This document shows, one piece after another, positions 10,451 through 23,128 of a stretch of 64,000 nt of DNA (the first letter of the stretch is position 1; each line of letters opens with the position of its first letter). The stretch comes from Atrichornis clamosus (lineage: Eukaryota; Chordata; Aves; Passeriformes; Menuridae). Where the stretch lies: assembly GCA_013400975.1 (NCBI GenBank), contig WBMZ01009439.1, positions 124,001-188,000 on the forward strand, written 5' to 3'. Below the pieces are notes generated by a model. That model saw only the letters and a list, made by a program, of their open reading frames with translations. It had not been told where the DNA came from and searched no databases. A program made the position numbers and the translations under genes.

Positions 10451-13400
10451 ATTAAACTAATTTGATGGTTCAATAAACTAAACAAAGGAGCAATTAAAGA
10501 ACCACAAATGGAATATTCTTCATGCTTCTCCTCTTTCTGGGTTATTTTACAGTTTAACACTCTTTGTGTCTGTTGGTATCTGTGCTGTTATATAGATACC
10601 CTTGTGAAAGAAAACACCGAAAGCATCACTCATCTACCATAATGGACCTCTGACAAGCTAATGTATCCTGGATAGAGGGAGCCTTTGTCCTTTTTCTGTT
10701 TTCCATGTAGCCATTCTAAATGGATGGAAATAGAGAAGATGTGCTGTTTCAAGGCGTGTATGGATTCACAACCTCTGCCATTTATGTTGGTGAGAACTCA
10801 CGGTAGCAAATAATTTGAAGTTTTTGGTTTTCTTCAAATTTCATCTGAAAACAAACATAGAAGATAATCCTTCTGTCAGTGTCAAGGAGTAGGAATAAGT
10901 TATTTAAGTAAAATAATAGCATAAAACCATGACTAGGCACCCTCCTCTCCCAGTCTTTCTTTAGACCACCACATTTTATTCCAGTTTTTCAGTTAAAGTT
11001 GTTTTTCACGGGACAACCTGGTATCTTTTAAGTTATTTTTACCTTAGTCTTGCAGATGAACACTCTCTATGTTTGTGATCAAAACTACAAAACACAAAAT
11101 ATCAAATTACAGGGGGACTCTAGACTATGAGAAAACTTCCTAGTTAGTGGATGAAGGTGTTCTGAAACTGTTCAAGAACACCTGCAGATTCTGCAAAACA
11201 ACTTGGAGGCTCTAGAGAACATGAGCAGGACATTATATGTCACAGGAAGAAGGGGTAATGGCATCTGTAATATGGACAAGAGCCATTATTTGAAGATGTA
11301 GTGCTTCAGTTAAAGCTGGAACAGAAGAGAAACATTTAATTTTGTTACTCTTTCTCTTCTTCAGATATTATCTATTGAGGTTTTTTTTTTTTAAATTGAC
11401 AGATTGCTGTCATGCAATTATATTTTCTCCTGATCTTATGGTAGGTCTTTTGCTTTAGAGGATATGAGGGAAGACTGGTAAAATTCAGTAAAGTTGCACA
11501 GAAGTAATCCAAAAGAATTAAAAAGAATATGTAAGAAGACATAATGTACAGGGCTTTGTGAAGGGCTTTGCAGGTTAATCAGAATATTTGGTTCTGAGTC
11601 TAGCTTCATGTTCTATAAGACACCCTGTAGCTGGAGGAAGAAGTCCAGCAGAATTGCCAGGTACGATTTCCTTTTTCAAGACACATGCCTCTTGGATTTT
11701 CATGGCAGATGGTTAAGGTAGGAGATCATATTTGTTGATCTGGAGCATTGTCTAAATAGGGCAGCATTTAGACCTGTGGCCAAGGTGTTAACCAAACCTT
11801 GATCTCTTAAACAGAGATTCCCACAGTTAGGCAGATCTAGCTTGTGATCCTCCTTTGGAAAAGGAAGGCAAACTAGTCTGTAGCATTTTGTACCCAGATC
11901 ATTGTGAATCACTGTGATGAATTATGGATTGCTGCACCTCTAAGAGAAAGATATACCAGAATGACTTTGGAGGGATTTGTAGTCCCCTTAGCTACTGCTT
12001 CCTTATTTTCATAGATCAGGTCATGCCTTATGAGTCTGAATGGAAAAATAAATCAGTCCTGGAACAGGTAAGCACCAGTATTTGATGGTAAGAGTAAACT
12101 TATTTAAGGGATGGGTGTGTGAGAGCAGTCTTGGAATAGAGGAAGAGCTTCAAGTAAGTATTTATGATGCCAGAATATAGGGCAGATTAAAAGCTTCACA
12201 ATACAAAACATTAAGGAAAATATTTTAAAATTTTTTGCATGTGCTGTCATTTTGACTTTTACTGTGGGGATGTTAATTTTTTTTTTTTTTTAAGTTTATG
12301 ATATTGTCTCACAAAAGTTTGGACTTTCTAGCTATTCCTGGGGAATTTATGGTCCATTGAAGGCCTAGTATAACATCTACATTCTTATAGATAATTACCT
12401 TCCCTGTTTCCATATTGGTTGTGCATTGCATGCATTTTTCTGAAAAGATGTCTTACATCTCCTTTGTGTGTAGCCAGCCTTTTGCTTTTCCAGTAATTTG
12501 TGTTTTGGTATTCCATGGACACAATGTTGTTGTACCTCATTTCCATCAATGTGCATTTGCAAGTAATGTCTTGTCTGTGTGAATATATCTTATGTTTACT
12601 GAGCACCTCTTCTTATGAAGGAACCCAACGTTATACAAGTATTAGGCCTCAGGATCCTTTTAGCACATAAGGGATGTGTCTCAGCCTGCTTCTTGAGACA
12701 TTTCCATCTCTCTTGTATAGGGCTTTCAGCTCCACATACATACTGTGGGGGGCTGAAAAGACAATAAGACCTTAGTAAATATTTTAGATGCCTAAATTTT
12801 ATTGGTTTTTTTAATTGGAATTTAGCATGAAAAAAATCAGTTAATTGGTTACTCTAAGATCTTGGCCAAAATGGTCTACCACAGTGAGTTACAAGCAGAG
12901 GTGGAGTTCCCACTGCTTAATCTCTCTAGGCTTGTGACTCCTAGCTATCCCCAGGTCTTTCAAAATACTCTCAGGTGTTCACTTTAGGAAACACAGACAG
13001 CTTTCTTTCCCAGTCCCTTGAAATCTTGCATGTATTTGATATGAGATGAGGAGCTGAACAGGTCCAGGAGCTGATGAACCGTGTCCCTCCACAGTGTCCC
13101 TTAGCCACTGTCATTTTATTGCTCCTTGGACATATCAGCTACCTCAATGGGGAGGTGAGACTGTCTAAACAAACCTGCACTAAGTAAATCCCCCTATAAC
13201 ATTTAGTGATATCTGGGTCTTCCTTTATGTCAATGAGAGTGATTATTTATCATGTTTAGTTCTCATTATTATTCATGCATTTCTGTGACTAAAGGCAACA
13301 TTTTCTCTAAGTAATTTCCCAATAAAACAAGCTAGACATAGTCCTTCATTACTCCTGAATCTCTTTGTGGCTGGTCCTATCTTTTTTGGCTCAGAAAGGG

Positions 13401-15311
13401 TGATTAATTATTCTACTTGATCTTCACTTATCATGGGAGTTCTATGTAAATTATTTCCAAAATGTCCTGTTTTAGATTTCATTATTTATCTACAGTATGA
13501 CCTTGGTATTATGAAATGTGAGAAGTGCATGTCTTTCTAACATACTTCTCAGATTTGAAAATTTTGCATGTATTTTTGTTACAGGTCACAAGACCTGTTG
13601 TTTACTTTGTCTGTTAGTGATATACTTCTATGCCTTCTAAATTAATTATCCTGGCTTCTAACTAGCAGCTTACTATCGCTAGAGTCTAAAAATATTGTCC
13701 TTGGCAATTCAGAGCACGTGCATTCCTTAGCAATCTAGAAGATGCATTTAGAACTCAACTGGTAGAAATAACAAAGATACTTTCTATCTTGTACAGAGTA
13801 GTTTTATGTTTTTTTTGTTTTTTCAAGTATGAAGCAAAACTCCTTTCTTTGATGAGATCTGTGGGCCACATATATTTGTCTTAGCTTTATTTGTGAGAAA
13901 CTTCAGTCATGTGAGTAGAATTTAGTTTCACAGAAAAGAACACATGGCATAAGGGAGTGGTCCACTATACCTTGGAGGGGCATAGCTTTGCTGTTGCTGC
14001 TCATTTCAAGCAGTCTCAGAAATTTTCCTAATGTTTCAACTATGAACACGCTCAAACCTCTGTTCCCCAGAGGACTGTTTCAAGTTGGTCACATTGAACT
14101 GCTTTAATACAATGTTTTCTGTCACTGCTGTAGTAAATAGTTTGCATTGTTCTTTGCAGACATTTGCATTTTCTTTGTTGCCCCAATAAAGAAAACCTTA
14201 TGCATCAAGAGTTTATTAATTTATTTATCAAGTTGAAGATACAAGAATAAAACTAGAGAACTCAAGAGACATTTGCATTCCTTTATTCCTTCATTCCACT
14301 TAAAGTATTATAAAATTAAGTGTTCCAGTGAGGATTTGTGGTAGCTGAACTTCATGTCTTAGAATTTCTCAAAAATTTTTAGTTTTCATATTTTCTTACT
14401 GTCATATTTCAGAAGACTTTTCTTAAATTTTGTTCCAGAAAGTTTCTGAAAAATATTATATTTCTCAGTAGTATTCACCTTTTGTCTTCTGCACTTGGTT
14501 TAATTTATTAAAGAATTTTTCTCAGTAAAATAAATACACTGGCTGTTTGTCCCTTAGAAGGAGAAAGTCTTCTGAATTAAGAATGGATGCACATTTAGAA
14601 CTGTTAATTTTACTACTTCCTTCATTATCTAATGCTGTAGAAGTTATGAGGGTAATTCTATGTTTAGCACCTTTTCATTTGCTTTCTTAAAAAGTTTATG
14701 CATTTTAAATTGCCTATGCAGTGGATAAAATCAAGAAGTATTGCAGAAGAGAGCCAAGACACCTGGGCTGTCCTCTTCAACTTGTAAATCTTGGAGCAGA
14801 TTTATACTCTATTTAAATTGTTCATTATCTGGTCTTGTGAATCTTGTATTCCTGGCCCCTCACGATTGTGTTTCAAACCCTCCTTCTTCAGTATCCTTCT
14901 CATCTGGGAAGTGCTGCTGTGGGGTTATATCTCCCATTTGTTTGGTAGGTGTTTTAACAATTAGGCCAATGCTAAGGAGGAAAAAAAACATAAACCTCCT
15001 CTTCTTTGGACAGTAACTCTGAGTGAACTCCAAGCAGTTTGCCTTAGGGGTGCTCTAAATGCACTTTCTGTGATCTATTGTGATCGTAGGTTGGGGTCTG
15101 CCTTTAGCTAAAATAAGGATGTCAGATTTATGAGGGAGGGTCCTCATGGTGGGAGGTGCACGAGAGTAGTATCTGGACTGACTTCAAGGACACAGGAATA
15201 TCAGGTGATCAGAAATTAAGGACTATACGGAAAATCAGAAAATTATCCTGGTTGATTAGATAGGCCTATGATCAAAGAACAAGAATATTCTCCTAGTCTC
15301 TTGAGACAGCC
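10451..15311. other. Unique AT-rich non-coding DNA
   Basis: No gene recognised over nearly 5 kb. Open frames (11700-11912 -, 12385-12606 -, 14741-15016 +) are short and without domain signal. T runs occur at 11382-11393 and 12277-12291. The far 5' part (10451-10560) could hold more of the L1-like relic, but I see no motif there. Confidence 0.65.
12277..12291. repeat. T(15) homopolymer
   Basis: A T run on the + strand; no retrotransposon was recognised on either side of it. Confidence 0.8.
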
Positions 15312-15360
15312 GAGGTTAAATAACTCCAGAGGCTAAATAACTCTGAGGCTAAACACCTCC
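15312..15360. repeat. Three tandem 16-17 bp units
   Basis: GAGGTTAAATAACTCCA, GAGGCTAAATAACTCT and GAGGCTAAACACCTCC follow one another directly. The units differ at a few positions, so the array is a small aged minisatellite. No function is apparent. Confidence 0.85.
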
Positions 15361-15761
15361 TCCTGCTCTCCAAATCCTTTTTGAAGAAGACAGCATTTCA
15401 GATTTTCCCCTTGTCAGGGTTTTGCTTTTCTGTAACTTTACACCTGCTAGTATAATAAGTAAATAAGGCTTCCTGCCATGACATAATTACACATTAGCAG
15501 AAATTACAGTACCTATTAGTCAGAAATTTAGTTTTCATTCCCTGATGTGGCAATTGTCTGAGTGCTTGAAGAGGCAGGCAAGAGTCTGAGCATAGCATGA
15601 TGGGAAGAACTAGAAGAAAGGAAAAGCCTCCATTCTGATGAGAAGGAAGGTAACACCAGGTACTCCACTGGGCAAGGGAAAATGATAGTACCCAAAAAGC
15701 TGGTTCCAAGGGCTTTTTGCTTTTTGCCTAATCTAGGTTAGAATTCCTGAACTTTTTCACT

Positions 15762-16199
15762 GTGACCCCTATTAGTAATACCCTATATCCTAGTCAAAAT
15801 AGAGCAACCTATCACTGTAACATTCCAGAGCTGAGAACATGTTAGAATATGTTATCGCAGAGTGACAGCTGAAAGATGAACGTTTAATTCTGTGCCTTAA
15901 TTGGAGAATCTTTGTAAACTATGTTAATTTGTTAGAACAGAATATATAGAGCTGTTGCATAGAGAGACCCCACTTTTTCACTTTTTCAGCTTTTCAACTT
16001 CCATTTTTTCTCTTATTCACACCCTTACCCCTTACCCAAAACCTTCTTTTTGTACACTGGGCTTTGTTCTGGGCTGGAGCGGAAAGACTGCCTCTTCCCC
16101 CCTGGTTTGTTTTGGAGAGCTTCCGAAATAAAGCTTTTGCTTTCCCTACCTTCATAAAAACTGCCTTTGGCTCCTGTTTTGTTACTCAAGGAGACAACA
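15762..16199 (+). mobile_element. Probable solo LTR, second family
   Basis: The stretch has the parts of a retroviral LTR in order: a TATA-like AATATATAG at 15941-15949, a pyrimidine-rich leader, an AATAAA polyadenylation signal at 16127-16132, and a short U5-like tail ending GGAGACAACA at 16190-16199. The spacing from TATA to AATAAA (about 185 bases) is normal for an LTR. The left edge is uncertain; TGTGACCCC at 15762 is the best TG start, but I could not find a matching target-site duplication. There is no primer binding site after 16199, so no internal region follows. It could also be an unrelated sequence with these signals by chance. Confidence 0.5.
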
Positions 16200-17255
16200 G
16201 TACCTCTTTAAAAACAGAATATAAACTGCAGCCAGATTTGAAGTTGGAGCAAGTAAAGTAAGCAAGCTTAAATGGAAAATGGGATCTTTGTGTTCCAAAT
16301 GTTTTACTTATATTATAGGTTACATCTCTTGGTGCTGTAGTGAACAGTGTATAGGGAGACCTTGCTTGTGTTCAGAAACAGAGGTCTGTCTGCTTCTACT
16401 CTAGGTTGGAGTACATCTGAACTACAGTCTGGGGAAACTCCTCTCTTCCTACCTTTCTTTTATAGTGATTTTTTTTCATGTACCACATTTAAAAACCAAC
16501 CAAACAAACAATGAGTTACCTATATTTTCCTGCACTGCTCTAGAAAAAAATAGCCCCAAAACATTTTGGATGGACTTGTTACCCTTTAGATTGGGAAACC
16601 TAGGCCCAGCAGCCACCTCTGAAACACTGTTCCAAGTAACTATTTTTTTTCTGCAGTCATGTCTTGCAAACGCTCTGTGTGCAAAATGAGCATGGACCAG
16701 GAAAATCCCTTTGCATAGAAAATGGATATAGATTAAGAAACATTTTTAAAAGAGGTGATTGCAACTACACAAAATATTAGATATGAGGCAAGATTTCTTG
16801 ACTTGCTTTCAGGGAGAAAAGTTGAATGAATAAACAGAAGATAGAAGGAAAGGAATGACAGATTGATAAAGGCACCACAACCTATTTCTGTCTACAGTAA
16901 TTTGGCCCAATAATTTCTTAACTCTGAAGAAGATAGTAAGAGAAAGAAATGGCAAACAACCATTATGATAATAGAAAAATAAATATGGTAAGGTCTTCTG
17001 TGACTTTTCAAAATGAGAGCCGATGACTTTTTCTCTTTCTGGCTTGTTAAACAGCTTGGCTAAGAAAACCTGTGGATTTTGTTATTCTATCTTTACACTG
17101 TCTTCTAGTCTACATGTTAATGTTTAGGAAATTCTAGAGATTCTTCCTCCTGTTTGTTTGCAGATGGAGCAGATGACAGGCACAGGTGGCTGCAAATTCA
17201 GCTTTTCAGGCAGACTTTTTTGCTTGGGTGAATAACTGAGCCTGCAGGTAATATT
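16200..17255. other. Unique non-coding DNA
   Basis: Nothing recognised. Short open frames at 16064-16261 and 16465-16689 have no domain signal; the first overlaps the LTR-like element. Confidence 0.65.
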
Positions 17256-17420
17256 TATGGTGGTCTCCTACCTTCCTCCCCTGGAAGACGACAAATATTA
17301 CTTAGACATCAGCAGATGTGAGAAGCTTTTTGACAGTATGGAAGGAGCACGCAAACTCTCCAGTTTTCTTGAAAATGATTCTTTGCTGATGTCTGAGGGA
17401 GAGGGTAGGAGATCCATGAC
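17256..17420. repeat. Imperfect inverted repeat, about 150 bp
   Basis: The left arm TCTCCTACCTTCCTCCC (17264-17280) and AGACATCAGCA (17304-17314) are mirrored on the right by TGCTGATGTCT (17384-17394, exact) and then GGGAGAGGGTAGGAGA (17397-17412). The left arm has about 20 extra bases between its two halves. Pairing continues weakly outward (TTATGG against CCATGA). It could be a degenerate MITE or a chance palindrome. Confidence 0.6.
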
Positions 17421-17843
17421 TGAGCTTTGTGTTTGAACTTGTGATATTTCCTACACGTTTGCCACACCTTGAGACTGTGCAGTTGTGATATTACACTAAA
17501 AGCACAGTTGTGGCACAGTGGGATCTGAACAAAGTCTGTTTCAAATAAGAGAATTCAAATATACCTTTGGGGTAACATGGTTGCCTGTCACAAAAAATGT
17601 GACCTTCAATTGCTGTGATGTAAACGGGGTTCAGGTGGAAGGAGAATTGTATTCCTTTCTGCAGACAGACCAGGTTTATGTGGCTTGATGCAGCACAGAG
17701 TGCATCCAGCAAAGCTTCAAGGACCAAAGACATGCCAGTGTCTGATCTGTGCATAAGCCTTTAAAACCAGGCCCTGCTTTTTACTGAAAGGTGGCAATTA
17801 TCAGAGAAAAACTGAGGCGTCGCTACAAATAATAAAACAACAT
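17421..17843. other. Unique DNA
   Basis: An 87-codon open frame on the - strand (17491-17754) has no recognised domain. Nothing else seen. Confidence 0.6.
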
Positions 17844-18465
17844 AATTAGTGAGAAAACTTTTATTCTTTAATTCAAAGAGATGGAAGAATAAACAACCAA
17901 ATAACAGCCAGGAAAAAGAGACCATGGACCACTCCAGCACCCCATCAGTCTGCCAGACAATTTAGGAGGGAAATTAAGGAACTGAAACAAGAGACTGCCT
18001 CATCATTTGCTAAGCTTGTGAATTCAATCTCAGAAATAAAGCAAAGCTTAATAAAAATAGATGATGGGGCAGACTAATTGAAGCAGCAAATAGGAGAAAG
18101 AGAATAGAAAAGCGTATTGATTCTTTTTTATTGAAGTAAGAGAGACAATTGTGCAGAAAATGTTCCAACTTCTGAGCTGAGTAAGAATGAATAATATAAA
18201 GATTTCTGAGTAATCAGAAGAAAATTATTAAATACGAGAATTCATACCTTTATTTTTAAATTAAGTGCTAGAAATAAATGAGAATTTTGATTGCATGCTG
18301 GCACAAACCCAGAGGCTACCGATCTCAAAGAAACAGACTATTTTTCAGGAATTTGAGGGTGACAAAACTTGTGAATTGAGTTTAGTATCAATTAAAATGT
18401 TGAATTTCCTAGGTGTTTCCTTTGATTGTAATACTTCATTTCATATAATAATTGATTCTTAGTGT
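17844..18465 (+). mobile_element. L1-ORF1-like relic (coiled coil plus C-terminal part)
   Basis: An open frame without an ATG runs from about 17844 to 18076. It begins with a Lys/Arg/Thr/Pro-rich stretch (RKKRPWTTPAPHQ) and passes into a heptad-like segment (REIKELKQETASSFAKLVNS, then ISEIKQSLIKIDD) typical of the coiled coil of L1/Tx1-type ORF1 proteins. After a stop the same kind of sequence continues in another frame (RRKRIEKRIDSF, to about 18137). Further on, 18265-18462 reads LEINENFDCMLAQTQRLP, then QTIFQEFEGDK and LGVSFDCNTSF. Their order loosely follows the ORF1 C-terminal region ('E.AHR', 'I..F....K', 'G....F'). No endonuclease domain follows. Coiled coils are low in information, so a similarity search is needed. 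It lies 8 kb downstream of the reverse transcriptase relic, which is the wrong order for one element. Confidence 0.42.
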
Positions 18466-21400
18466 TCCGTAAGTGAAAAACTGAACATATTTCTTTACCA
18501 TGCTGCAAGGCTATCTACACCTATCAGCCAATATGGAGGAGAGGGACCTGGACAGATTGTAACTTGTGCTGTAAATGAATAAATATTGTTTTTCCGGGAA
18601 TATATATTATTAATTTGCCTACAAGAAGTATTTTTTCACATTTTAAGATAGATTTAATAAAACTGAAATTTATGCTGGTGATGTAGTTTGAGCATACTTT
18701 CAAAACCTTTATAGAAAAAAAATCTATTTAAATAATGCATTGATTCTTATGCTTATCCTAAGGTCTGGCTGTTAGTAATTTAGAGCTAAATGGAGGTGAG
18801 GTTCTGTTCTGAATGTTCTTTTTCCTAATACATACAAGCTTGATATTTGTGTTTTTACAGCTCTAACTCAAATAATTGAATGGATTGCCAACAGCTGTAG
18901 AAAACCATATTGCTACTTCCTAATTCACTTTATAGAAAATATCATGGTGTAGTTCAGCTGGCTGTTCTTGGCTGTCTGGTTTATCTGGAAGCTGTTTTTC
19001 TTCTTAGTGATTTTTTCTTGAGTTATATATTTTCAAGATGCCTCAAAACATTTAAAAGACACTGCAGAAATATAAGTCTTATAACTTAGGTTGTTCAGTG
19101 GTGCTGCACTCTTTCTGCTTCCTTTTTGTTTTCAGATGGGAAGAGTGGTCATACAAACACAATAGCAGAGGAAGCTCAGAAGCAAAAGGAGAATTCCAGG
19201 TTTTCTCACTTTCTCACACTTACAGTGTATATGTAGGAAAGTACTAGGACACTGATGGTCATGCAATGTTACTGACATTGCATTAAAAAAACACCAAAGG
19301 AGCATACATGCCTTCTCATACTAGGTCTCAGGAACCTCCTGGAGGAATGTTCAGGAATTAATGTATCCTTCTTAGGCAATGCATCCAAGAAATTATTTCA
19401 GGTGCATTGAATACACCTTTTAAATGTCTGTCATGGCATTTTGTCCAGTCTCATCATTTTGTCTCTTCCCTTTTAAAATGCTTTTTAAGGAACTCAGACA
19501 AATTTAAAACATGCAGAATAATTATAATAAATGTACCAAGTGAATGTGAGGTGTTTAGCTTGCTTTACCTTTGAGACCCAGAGACAGTAGAGCACTATAA
19601 AACATCTATGGGAGTGACTTTGTCAGGGTTGCAAAAGAAAACCACAAATTTTAATTGGCAGGAACAAGCAGGCCTTTCACTTGATTCCTGCTGCAGGCAG
19701 CAGGGATTTAACTGTGGTATTCTTTTCCAATGTTGCAAGCATTTTAAAATAAAAATGTTTGTTTCTATTTCCAGCTCTGTCCCACTCAAATATTTTCTTC
19801 CCAGAGTGAAGAAAACTGTACAATGAAGGTATATCCCCCCATCTCTTTGGGAAATGTGGTTTTTTTTTTTTTTTAACTCTTTCTGTCCAAACAAATATTG
19901 CTTGCTTCCTGCATGTTTTGAGTTTCTTAGAGGTGGCAAGCTGTCCCTAGTAGCTGAAAGGGCTGTGAGTTGTGCTACTTTGGGAGGACTAAAGTTCTCA
20001 AATGTATCTTCTTTTTTTATTGGTCTTGAGGTGAAAATGTTTAATTCTAGTAATAGAAAGAAGTCTTTATTGCTGCCCCAATTAGGGCAAAAAAATATTC
20101 TTTTAAATAAAAAATTACGTGAACAAAACTTAAACTCTGATGGGATGTGATTGGATCACCATGGCTAATTTGTCAGTTGAAGCAGAACCACAGAGCCAAA
20201 CTTTCTGAAATGTTGCCAATTATTTTGTAACTATAATCAGGCTCCCCTATTACTACTTCTCTCATAAATTTTTGAAACTCTTTTTACACATTAGAACCGA
20301 AATTAGAGAAGTCACGCAAAGGAAAAGGCATTTTTGCTGTTAGAGCCTTAAGAAATTGAGCAGAAAATGCAATGGAAATCCTTGGGGAGGGAGAAGCCAG
20401 TTATTGATGCAACAATGCTGATTGCTGGAAGAGAATGTGCACTGTTATTCCTCTACTGAATCTGTAATGGTGTCCCTTTGTATCTAGAGATTGGGCAATT
20501 TTCACACAATCCTGCAGGCAAACGTAATTTTCCAGAGGTAACTCATTTGCATGAGATGCTTTGACAACCAAACACAGCCATATTGAAAACCCTTATGGAC
20601 GGACTTTTGTGCACAGCAGTCTTATGTTTCACTATTTCTAGGTCTTCATCAAATTAACAAACACAACTTGTAGAGACAGAATGGGCTCTGGAAATGATCG
20701 GTGCTCTCAGAAGTGACTGTCACTGGCCATTTTCCTAGATTTTAAACTCAAATATCTCTCTGCTTTTCCCCAGAGTTTTGAATTCTTGCTGTTCACGGAG
20801 CAGCAGAAGAAACACAAATTTTCTTTCGTGCCTAGACTATGCATTATGGCATCACTTCTCAAGAAATTTAAGCCAGAATAGTCTGGTCTTGCCACCAAAA
20901 GAAGTCATACTTCCTTTTCATGCATCATGTTATTTCTACTTGCCTTCTTCTAGTCCAGCACTCTTCCTTCACTCAGTAAGGACAGTAAATAAAAGCCTTA
21001 GTGCAGCCTTGCAGGGAGCCACACCAGTGACCTCATATGGACTGGTCTGAACCCTAGGGTCTATGTTACCTTACCTCAATACTCAGGCTGGATTTGAGTG
21101 TTTGAGTGATTGAGTTGATGTATGAGCTGGGAGAGGAACAGAAACAAGAACCTGGCAGCATGGGGGAGGTCAAGTCTGCCCATTTCTTGCAGTAAAGCTG
21201 CATGTAGATGTGGCTCTTAGGAACATGGTTTAATAGTAACAGTGTTAGTGGCTGGACTTGATGTATTTTTGCACCAAAATGATTCTATCATTTGTGTCAG
21301 TTGAAACTTCTGAATTCACTGTGAGAAGGCTTTGGAAACATTGGGAAACTGCTGAACAGCAGGAACAGAAGCTATGGCTTTCTGAGTGCTCAGTGGGTTG

Positions 21401-22318
21401 GTGGTAACTGCTTTACTCAATATTGTTCAGTGAGTTTAGCATATGAATGGTGTTTGTTTTAAGGAAATGATTATCAATTGCTATCAAATCATTAATTAAC
21501 AGTTAATAGAACTTGTAACATGATCAGAAGACTGCAGAAAAAGTGGAGACAATAATCATTAAGTGTGTACTGCTTTTAAGAGATTTCTCTGGGTGCCATG
21601 CAGAACAGAAATACTTGAGTCAAGAAAAGAAGTAATGAAAAATACACTGCTAATGTGGTTATATAATAAAGTCATAGATATATTGTATTTGCTAGCCTCT
21701 GATTCTGTAATAGGAAAGGGAAGAATGAACTCTAGAACTCTCAAGCAAATTTGGAGAGAGACAACTGCATCTCCTGTTCTACGTGACTAGAGACTGTTTT
21801 TGTGTTTGAGATGGAGTTGCATCTTCAATTAGACTTAGCAAAACTATACCTTAACAGATTTTAAAAAATGCTTTCATTGTAAATGCTATATTTGTTAAAA
21901 TGCATATTTACTTAAATAAACTGCTGCATCCAGGCAGGTGGTTAGAAAGAAATGTATGCATTTACCCAGTTTGGCTCTACGGGGTACAGCAGTGTTCTCT
22001 GGAACATACCCCTAGTTTTGGAGGTGTTACAAAATGGTGGAAGCATTGTCTCAATGCCACAGGGACAGGGGTTACCTTTTCCTGATGCCAACTGTGTGGA
22101 TCTGTGTTTCCAGCAAAATTGATGCTTTAATCACCCCTTTCTACCCTTGCACAGAGAAACCTTGCTACCTCAATTTCCTGCTGCCATATTAATATAGGTG
22201 TCTGTAATCTTTGCTGCTTTCTCCATATGGGAACATAACAGATGTTTTTTGGTATTATAGGAAGGCTAAAGATGAGGTAGTTACTTCTATTTTTACTTCT
22301 AACTCAGACAGGGTTCAA
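18466..22318. other. Unique non-coding DNA
   Basis: No gene recognised. Open frames at 19595-19939 (-), 19854-20150 (+) and 20778-21050 (+) overlap one another on opposite strands and show no domains. A T(15) run lies at 19860-19874. The stretch 20480-20600 contains an octamer-like ATTTGCAT at about 20547 and reads like complex unique sequence, but I cannot show conservation. Confidence 0.62.
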
Positions 22319-22404
22319 ACCAGGCTTTGCTGGTAAGCAAAGCTCATGAATCAATCCACTGGATTGCTTCATTGAGCTTTGTTTCCTGCTTATTTAGCCT
22401 GTGG
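22319..22404. repeat. Long hairpin with a 3-nt loop
   Basis: The left arm (22321-22358) and right arm (22361-22401) pair closely. CAATCC (22352-22357) pairs exactly with GGATTG (22361-22366) across the loop ACT. Outward come one mismatch, then GAA/TTC and AT/AT pairs, one bulged T (22373), then an exact GCAAAGCTC against GAGCTTTGT match with a terminal G-U. After a looser stretch CAGGCT (22321-22326) pairs with AGCCTG (22396-22401). The size resembles a microRNA precursor, but the terminal loop is too tight for a typical one. A MITE or fold-back element is an alternative. Expression is unknown. Confidence 0.75.
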
Positions 22405-23114
22405 CTGATTGTTGAAATGAGCTCTATGCCACTTTTTTTTAATGTTATTTACTGCTAAAAAGAAGTCTAAATTTTCCATTTGGTTTCTTTCTATGAGTTA
22501 AACATCATGTTTTCCTGCTCACAACAGTAATTTAGCTTGTAGAAGGACATGTTTTGACTGGAACATCATACATAATTTTAAAATTAAGAGTTGCAGAACT
22601 CATGACTTATATAGTATGACAGTTTTAGGCCTCTTTGTTCCTAAAAGACTGGGTAAAGTGAACACGACATTTCCTTTAATTAGCTTTATTTACTGTTCCC
22701 TGTAATGAAACATCCAAAGGGCCTTTAGCCTGCAATTTATCTGGGCTGAGGGAAGGTTCTACAGGCTGTTGCTCCTGAGATAGTGCTGATGTTGCAGGAT
22801 GCAGTAGTATAACACCACTGCCATTCCTGGGAAATGCAGCAGCAGCTAAACACGTCTGTTTTGTCAAAGTGCTGCCATAACTTTTAACATTTTTGGTTTG
22901 TCCCCTCTTTAATGAGGCTAGCGCAGCAGCTGTCAATGTAATGAAGTGGTGAGCATCACTGAAAATTTTGTCTTGTTCCTTCATAATAACCATTAGGTGA
23001 GGAATTTGAGTACGTTGCTTGTTTTTCTGTTTACATAATTGCTTATTTTCCAACATTAAGCCTTTATAAATACTAATAATAAATTACAAAAAACTCCAGA
23101 AGTGAAACTAAAGT

Positions 23115-23128
23115 AAAAAAAAAAAAAA
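23115..23128. repeat. A(14) homopolymer
   Basis: On the - strand this is a T tract that, followed by ACTTTAG, resembles a 3' splice site polypyrimidine tract. Confidence 0.8.
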
